Positions 6,551-10,375 of a stretch of 10,375 bases of DNA are shown here, piece by piece. The first letter of the stretch is position 1, and every line of letters starts with the position of its first letter. The notes beneath the pieces were generated by a model that did no database searches, was not told the origin of the DNA, and saw nothing but the letters and a program-made list of their open reading frames with translations. The DNA comes from Dinoroseobacter sp042096155 (GTDB lineage: Bacteria > Pseudomonadota > Alphaproteobacteria > Rhodobacterales > Rhodobacteraceae), in the NCBI GenBank assembly GCA_042096155.1, contig JBELMC010000094.1:1-10375 (forward strand), in the 5' to 3' direction. A program made the translations under genes and the position numbers.

Positions 6551-8062
6551 ATGGCATTAATCCCCTCTTTTGACGCGTTTCAAGCCGAGTTTGATCAGGG
6601 GAACAACCAGGTTGTCTACACGCGGTTGGCCGCAGATCTGGACACGCCCGTGTCTGTGATGTTGAAACTGGCCCGCGCGCGACCTGACAGCTTCATGCTT
6701 GAATCGGTCACCGGCGGCGAAGTCCGTGGACGCTATTCCGTTGTTGGGCTGAAGCCCGATCTGGTCTGGCGATGCCGGGATACGCGCACGGAAATCAACC
6801 GCTCTGCGCGGTTTGATGCAGATGCGTTTGAACCAATGGACACCGATCCGCTGAGCGCGATCCGCGCCCTGATCGCTGAAAGCCGGATTGATCTGCCAGC
6901 CGACTTGCCGCCAATTGCGGCGGGTCTTTTCGGGTATCTTGGCTATGACATGGTTCGGTTGGTTGAGCATCTGCCAAATGTAAACCCGGACCCTCTCGGC
7001 CTGCCCGATGCCATGCTGTTGCGTCCTTCGGTCGTGGCGGTTTTGGACGGTGTCAAGGGCGAGGTCACAGTGGTCAGCCCGGTTTGGACCGGCTCTGGGC
7101 TGTCGGCGCGGGCAGCCTATGCCCAGGCCGCAGAGCGCGTGATGGATGCCGTGCGCGATCTTGAACGCCCGGCCGAGGGCGAAACCCGAGACCTGGGCGA
7201 AGCCACCCCCGTGGGGGACATGCAGTCAAACTTCGCCCATCAGGAATACCTCCAAGCTGTCGATAAGGCGAAAGAATATATCAAGGCAGGTGATATTTTT
7301 CAGGTCGTCCCATCGCAGCGCTGGTCGCAGGAATTCACGGCACCGCCGTTTGCGCTGTATCGCTCGCTGCGACGGACGAACCCATCGCCATTCATGTTTT
7401 TCTTTAATTTTGGCGGCTTCCAAGTGATTGGCGCCAGCCCCGAAATCCTGGTGCGTGTGTTCGGCTCGGAGGTCACCATTCGTCCCATCGCAGGGACCCG
7501 GCCGCGCGGTGCGACCCCGGCCCAGGACAAAGCCTACGAGCAAGACTTGCTATCGGATGCCAAAGAGCTGGCCGAACATCTGATGCTGCTTGATCTGGGC
7601 CGCAATGACACTGGCCGAGTGTCCAAAATCGGGAGTGTGAAACCCACCGAAGAGTTCATAATCGAGCGGTATTCGCACGTGATGCATATCGTGTCCAACG
7701 TGATTGGCGAGCTGTCCGATGATCATGACGCATTGTCCGCATTGTTGGCAGGCCTGCCTGCCGGAACCGTCTCTGGGGCGCCCAAAGTTCGCGCAATGGA
7801 GATCATAGACGAGCTGGAGCCCGAAAAACGTGGCGTTTACGGCGGCGGTGTCGGATACTTCGCTGCAAATGGAGACATGGATATGTGCATCGCGCTGCGC
7901 ACTGCCGTGTTGCAAGACAACACTTTGTATATTCAGGCCGGCGGTGGTGTCGTTTATGACAGTGACCCTGAGGCTGAATACCAAGAAACTGTCAATAAAT
8001 CCAAAGCAATACGACGTGCTGCGCAAGAAGCTGGCATGTTTGTCAAACGCGGCAACACCTAA
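6551..8062 (+). CDS. trpE: anthranilate synthase component I
   Basis: TrpE makes anthranilate from chorismate, using ammonia supplied by the TrpG glutaminase: the first committed step of tryptophan synthesis, in the cytoplasm. The 503-residue protein has the N-terminal regulatory region (about 22-165), with MLESVTGGEVRGRYS (49-63) containing the LES element tied to tryptophan feedback. The chorismate-binding domain (about 228-495) has IAGTRPRG (313-320), LLDLGRND (346-353), LPAGTVSGAPK (402-412), GGGVGYF (431-437) and GGGVVYDSDPEAEYQE (464-479). All expected catalytic blocks look intact. The ATG has only a weak GGA ten bases upstream, but the N-terminus (MALIP...NNQVVYTRLAADLDTPVS) fits relatives. 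Start follows ppiD by 19 bases, too little for a leader peptide and attenuator. Its partner trpG lies 1.87 kb downstream beyond a gene on the opposite strand. Confidence 0.96.
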   Translation: MALIPSFDAFQAEFDQGNNQVVYTRLAADLDTPVSVMLKLARARPDSFMLESVTGGEVRGRYSVVGLKPDLVWRCRDTRTEINRSARFDADAFEPMDTDPLSAIRALIAESRIDLPADLPPIAAGLFGYLGYDMVRLVEHLPNVNPDPLGLPDAMLLRPSVVAVLDGVKGEVTVVSPVWTGSGLSARAAYAQAAERVMDAVRDLERPAEGETRDLGEATPVGDMQSNFAHQEYLQAVDKAKEYIKAGDIFQVVPSQRWSQEFTAPPFALYRSLRRTNPSPFMFFFNFGGFQVIGASPEILVRVFGSEVTIRPIAGTRPRGATPAQDKAYEQDLLSDAKELAEHLMLLDLGRNDTGRVSKIGSVKPTEEFIIERYSHVMHIVSNVIGELSDDHDALSALLAGLPAGTVSGAPKVRAMEIIDELEPEKRGVYGGGVGYFAANGDMDMCIALRTAVLQDNTLYIQAGGGVVYDSDPEAEYQETVNKSKAIRRAAQEAGMFVKRGNT

Positions 8063-8138
8063 TTTTGCGACTTGCGTGGGACCCAAACCGGGTCACGATC
8101 CCATGGGCGTTGCGATCCGCTGGTATGCTGACCCCGGA

Positions 8139-9803
8139 TCACTTCACCATAATCGCTGAGATCGGCGCCACAGTGACCGTTCCGGCGCGCCTGCCATCGA
8201 CCCAAGACAGCAAGGCCTGTAGCGTTCCTGGCTGAATGGTTCCCAGCACAGCGACAGTTTGATTGCGCGACGCCTCGAAGGCCGCGCGATTCATGTACCG
8301 GGTCATCAGCGGAACGCCTTCGCCTTTTGCATCCAATACTCGGAAAATATCGACCGATGGCACATTTGCCGCTGCTGCCGCCTGCCCCGCCGCATTCAGC
8401 CCCTCCGGAACAAAGACCAACCCATGCCCGGACCGGGCCAACAGCATTGTCAGCTGGTCCATCGCCGCCCGATCGCGCGCCACATCACTGTCAGGGGGCA
8501 ACAAAATGCCGATAGCCGATGGAAATTGCGCCAGCAACGCCGTCACCGCAATCGACAGATCTGCAGCGTTGCCACCCAGGGGCAAATCCTCTGCCAGAAC
8601 CAAAACCTCGTGCCCGGTCGCGCGGTAGCCTTCTGCAGCAGACCCCGCACCCTGGGTTTTTGGATCCATCGCCACCGCAACTGGAATCGGCAGGCTGGCA
8701 ATTTCGGCGACTGGCAGATCGCCGCCCGTCCGATCGATCAAAACGACCCCGAACAAGGGCAACCCTTGCTCCAACTCGATCTGCAACGCATTGCGCGCCA
8801 AGGCCCCGTTGAAACCCGATCGGGGTTTCAAACCTTGCGCCGCTGCATTGGGCGCCGAGGCGTTTGGCTGTGTCGCGATCGACGGCAACCGACCTGTTGT
8901 CACGGTTTGTCGGCCGTCTGCGTTCAGCTTTGGTTCGGGGGCTGGCTCTGGCGCTGGTTCGGGGGCTGGTTCTGGCGCTGGCTCTGGCGCTGGNNNNNNN
9001 NNNNNNNNNNNNNNNNNNNNNNNNNNNNNNNNNNNNNNNNNNNNNNNNNNNNNNNNNNNNNNNNNNNNNNNNNNNNNNNNNNNNNNNNNNNNNTCTGGCG
9101 CTGGTTCGGGGGCCGGCTCTGGCGCTGGTTCGGGCTTTTGCGTCGGTTGGGGAAGATCGGGCAGCATGACATCCTGCGGCAGCACGATTTGTGCACCATC
9201 GATCATGTCCGGCCCGCTGTCGCGGTCAGGCGCTGCCCCTGGTTGGGGCTCCGGTTGGGGCTCTCTGTCTGGCGCGATAATGGTCTCAGGCGGCGTCAGA
9301 TCCACGCCGGGGGCCTCAACCGGCGCCAAATCTGCGGCCGCAGAATCAGCCAAGCGCAGTGCCTCGTTCAAAACATCTCGACTGGCCTGTGGCAGACTGG
9401 GCGTCGAGGGCACAATGTTGGGCGCCACCGCAGGCGCTTGGACAGGAGCTGGGGACGTTTCTGTCAAATTGGCGCCCTGCCCCACATCCAACCCCGCAAC
9501 CTCCAATGCCGGGCGAGAAATCGTGGCCGTACTTGTGTCGGCATTCGGAGCGTTGTTTTGCGGCGCCATATCAGGCGCGTCTGAGGCCAGAGATACCGCA
9601 GGCGCCTGCGGAAGGCTGGGCGCTTCCAGCACAGGCACGACCAATTCGCGGCCTTCAGGCGGGCGCGCAAACTCAGACCCCGCGGGGGTGTCGACATTTG
9701 CGGCCTCCGGCCCTGGCAACGGCGTATTCAAGGACACAGCAACAATCACGATAAGACTGCTGATCGCGCCCCAAATGAGTCCTGCAAGAATTCCTTTGCC
9801 CAT
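8139..9803 (-). CDS. yibQ: YibQ-like divergent polysaccharide deacetylase family protein, with assembly gap
   Basis: The protein has an N-terminal membrane anchor (about residues 4-26, GILAGLIWGAISSLIVIVAV), a long Pro/Ala/Glu-rich region ending in an EPAP tandem repeat, and a C-terminal domain (about the last 215 residues) of the divergent polysaccharide deacetylase family (YibQ, DUF610, PF04748). It is probably anchored in the inner membrane with the domain in the periplasm, reached by a stiff Pro-rich linker. In the domain, LFGVVLIDRTGG stands where relatives usually have an IDD motif, and GHEVLVLAEDLPLG where many have GHEVLLHLPME, so metal-binding Asp/His residues seem missing and activity is doubtful. 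The ATG at 9803 has AAGG seven bases upstream; the frame is open to 9896, but those codons look non-coding. A 100-N gap (8994-9093) lies in the repeat, so true length is unknown (about 554 codons as given). It converges on trpE and is divergent from trpG. Confidence 0.85.
   Translation of the reverse strand: MGKGILAGLIWGAISSLIVIVAVSLNTPLPGPEAANVDTPAGSEFARPPEGRELVVPVLEAPSLPQAPAVSLASDAPDMAPQNNAPNADTSTATISRPALEVAGLDVGQGANLTETSPAPVQAPAVAPNIVPSTPSLPQASRDVLNEALRLADSAAADLAPVEAPGVDLTPPETIIAPDREPQPEPQPGAAPDRDSGPDMIDGAQIVLPQDVMLPDLPQPTQKPEPAPEPAPEPAPXXXXXXXXXXXXXXXXXXXXXXXXXXXXXXXXXXPAPEPAPEPAPEPAPEPAPEPKLNADGRQTVTTGRLPSIATQPNASAPNAAAQGLKPRSGFNGALARNALQIELEQGLPLFGVVLIDRTGGDLPVAEIASLPIPVAVAMDPKTQGAGSAAEGYRATGHEVLVLAEDLPLGGNAADLSIAVTALLAQFPSAIGILLPPDSDVARDRAAMDQLTMLLARSGHGLVFVPEGLNAAGQAAAAANVPSVDIFRVLDAKGEGVPLMTRYMNRAAFEASRNQTVAVLGTIQPGTLQALLSWVDGRRAGTVTVAPISAIMVK
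8931..9134 (-). repeat. EPAP-coding 12-base tandem repeat
   Basis: On the minus strand this stretch encodes an uninterrupted Pro-Ala-Pro-Glu series on both sides of the N gap, bounded by Lys at each end (QKPEP and PEPK). The 12-base unit occurs in two main spellings, one with CTC/TGG/CGC/TGG and one with TTC/TGG/GGC/GGG read on the plus strand, in mixed order. Such Pro-every-second-residue tracts, as in TonB, form extended linkers that span the periplasm. Repeats like this change copy number by slippage and defeat short-read assembly. Confidence 0.9.
8994..9093. other. assembly gap, 100 N
   Basis: Exactly 100 undetermined bases interrupt the EPAP repeat of the yibQ-like gene. The reading frame is kept across it, but the four-residue repeat phase is not, so the round number is probably a placeholder. 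Confidence 0.97.
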
Positions 9804-9934
9804 CTTTTGCCTTTGTTCGTCCAAACGCGCTGTCCTGCGCTTGACCCCAGTGCCTGGTTCAGCCCATCTATACCGCGACCACGGCGCCGGATGCACCCCC
9901 CTTCGTTGCGCAGTGTAACCAGAAGGACAATGAG
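9804..9934. promoter_or_regulatory. divergent yibQ/trpG intergenic region
   Basis: These 131 bases lie between two divergent starts and should hold promoters for both. On the plus strand, TTGACC (9841-9846) is a fair -35, but the best TATA-like -10 (TATACC, 9869-9874) is 22 bases on, too far for a standard promoter. The trpG ribosome site AGAAGGA (9921-9927) is clear. I see no terminator/antiterminator pair and no Trp-rich leader peptide. Confidence 0.3.
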
Positions 9935-10375
9935 ATGCTGCTGTTGATCGACAATTATGACAGTTTTACCTTCAATCTTGTCCATTATTTTGGCGAATTG
10001 GGGGCAGAAATCGTTGTCCACCGCAATGACGCGCTGACCGTCACCGACGCACTTGCGTTGAACCCCAGTGGCGTGGTGCTCTCGCCCGGACCGTGCGACC
10101 CGGATCGTGCGGGGATCTGCCTGGATCTGACCCAAGCAGCGGCGGACCACGACATACCTGTGTTTGGGGTATGTCTGGGGCACCAAACCATCGGCCAGGC
10201 CTTTGGCGGCAAGATCGTGCGCCATCGTGACATTGTTCATGGCAAAGCGGGCACAATTTTGCACAACAATGGCGGCGTGTTTGACGGGCTTGCAAGCCCG
10301 CTGTCGGGCACGCGCTATCACTCACTGGTTGTTGACCGAGACAGTTTGCCAGATACGCTAGAGGTCACGGCCTGG
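9935..10375 (+). CDS. trpG: anthranilate synthase component II, glutamine amidotransferase (partial, 3' end missing)
   Basis: TrpG hydrolyses glutamine and channels ammonia to TrpE for anthranilate synthesis. The visible 147 residues are a class I glutamine amidotransferase: LLLIDNYDSFTFNLVHYF (2-19), VVLSPGPCDPD (47-57, oxyanion region) and PVFGVCLGHQTIGQAFGG (75-92) with the nucleophile Cys80. RYHSLVV (127-133) is also present. The catalytic His-x-Glu near the C-terminus lies beyond the window; family members run to about 190-200 residues, so roughly 45-50 are missing. The start is firm, with AGAAGGA seven bases before the ATG. The frame is open to the last base, where the final complete codon is Trp. 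No PabA-versus-TrpG distinction can be made from this fragment alone; position near trpE favours TrpG. Confidence 0.95.
   Translation, partial: MLLLIDNYDSFTFNLVHYFGELGAEIVVHRNDALTVTDALALNPSGVVLSPGPCDPDRAGICLDLTQAAADHDIPVFGVCLGHQTIGQAFGGKIVRHRDIVHGKAGTILHNNGGVFDGLASPLSGTRYHSLVVDRDSLPDTLEVTAW

Noticed and set aside
8063..8138. Possible bidirectional terminator between trpE and the yibQ-like gene: GACCC/GGGTC stem (8080-8094) and GATCCG/CGGATC stem (8114-8140).
   Set aside because: Stems are only 5-6 base pairs, the second has a 15-base loop and overlaps the yibQ stop codon, and no T-run follows on either strand. Termination is expected here, but this sequence does not show it.
8791..9918. Long open plus-strand frame opposite the yibQ-like gene (Ser-Gly-Ala-Gly repeat).
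   Set aside because: It is the mirror of the EPAP repeat in a GC-rich gene; the minus-strand frame has the membrane anchor, ribosome site and a recognisable domain.
9891..9947. Small ORF upstream of trpG (ATG at 9891, 18 codons, ending in three Cys codons) as a possible trp leader peptide.
   Set aside because: It has no Trp codon, no ribosome site, overlaps the trpG start in another frame, and no attenuator stems are seen.

Overview
The window reads as chromosomal DNA of an alphaproteobacterium, most likely Rhodobacteraceae (Roseobacter/Rhodobacter group). Three things point there: the tandem double cold-shock-domain protein, the divergent pdxH/fabI pair, and the order trpE - yibQ-like gene on the opposite strand - trpG, which I recall from Rhodobacter sphaeroides. 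Coding DNA is fairly GC-rich and genes are tightly packed. The longest non-coding stretch is 175 bases. I see no insertion sequence, phage gene, tRNA, rRNA or CRISPR array.

Layout. The left block is on the minus strand: pdxH (pyridoxamine 5'-phosphate oxidase), then an AT-rich regulatory-looking interval, then a double cold-shock protein, a secreted DUF192 protein 3 bases downstream of it, and a possible further ORF running off the left edge. From about 1980 the plus strand carries fabI (enoyl-ACP reductase), gpt (xanthine-type phosphoribosyltransferase), a class I/II aminotransferase, ppiD (membrane-anchored periplasmic folding factor) and trpE (anthranilate synthase component I). A minus-strand YibQ/divergent polysaccharide deacetylase gene follows, converging on trpE. 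trpG (anthranilate synthase component II) begins beyond it on the plus strand and is cut by the right edge.

The genes are mostly core housekeeping. TrpE and TrpG form one enzyme complex but are separated by a gene on the opposite strand, so they cannot share a simple transcript. trpE sits 19 bases behind ppiD with no room for an attenuator. PpiD and the YibQ-like protein both look anchored in the inner membrane and facing the periplasm, and the DUF192 protein looks exported.

The most curious non-coding signal is upstream of the cold-shock gene. Four copies of the hexamer TTGCAT/ATGCAA lie 21, 10 and 21 bases apart, close to whole helical turns, next to a 13-base palindrome. The window also has a 100-N assembly gap inside an EPAP-coding tandem repeat. 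Its stated length cannot be exact if the repeat is regular. I found no convincing new multi-gene system here.
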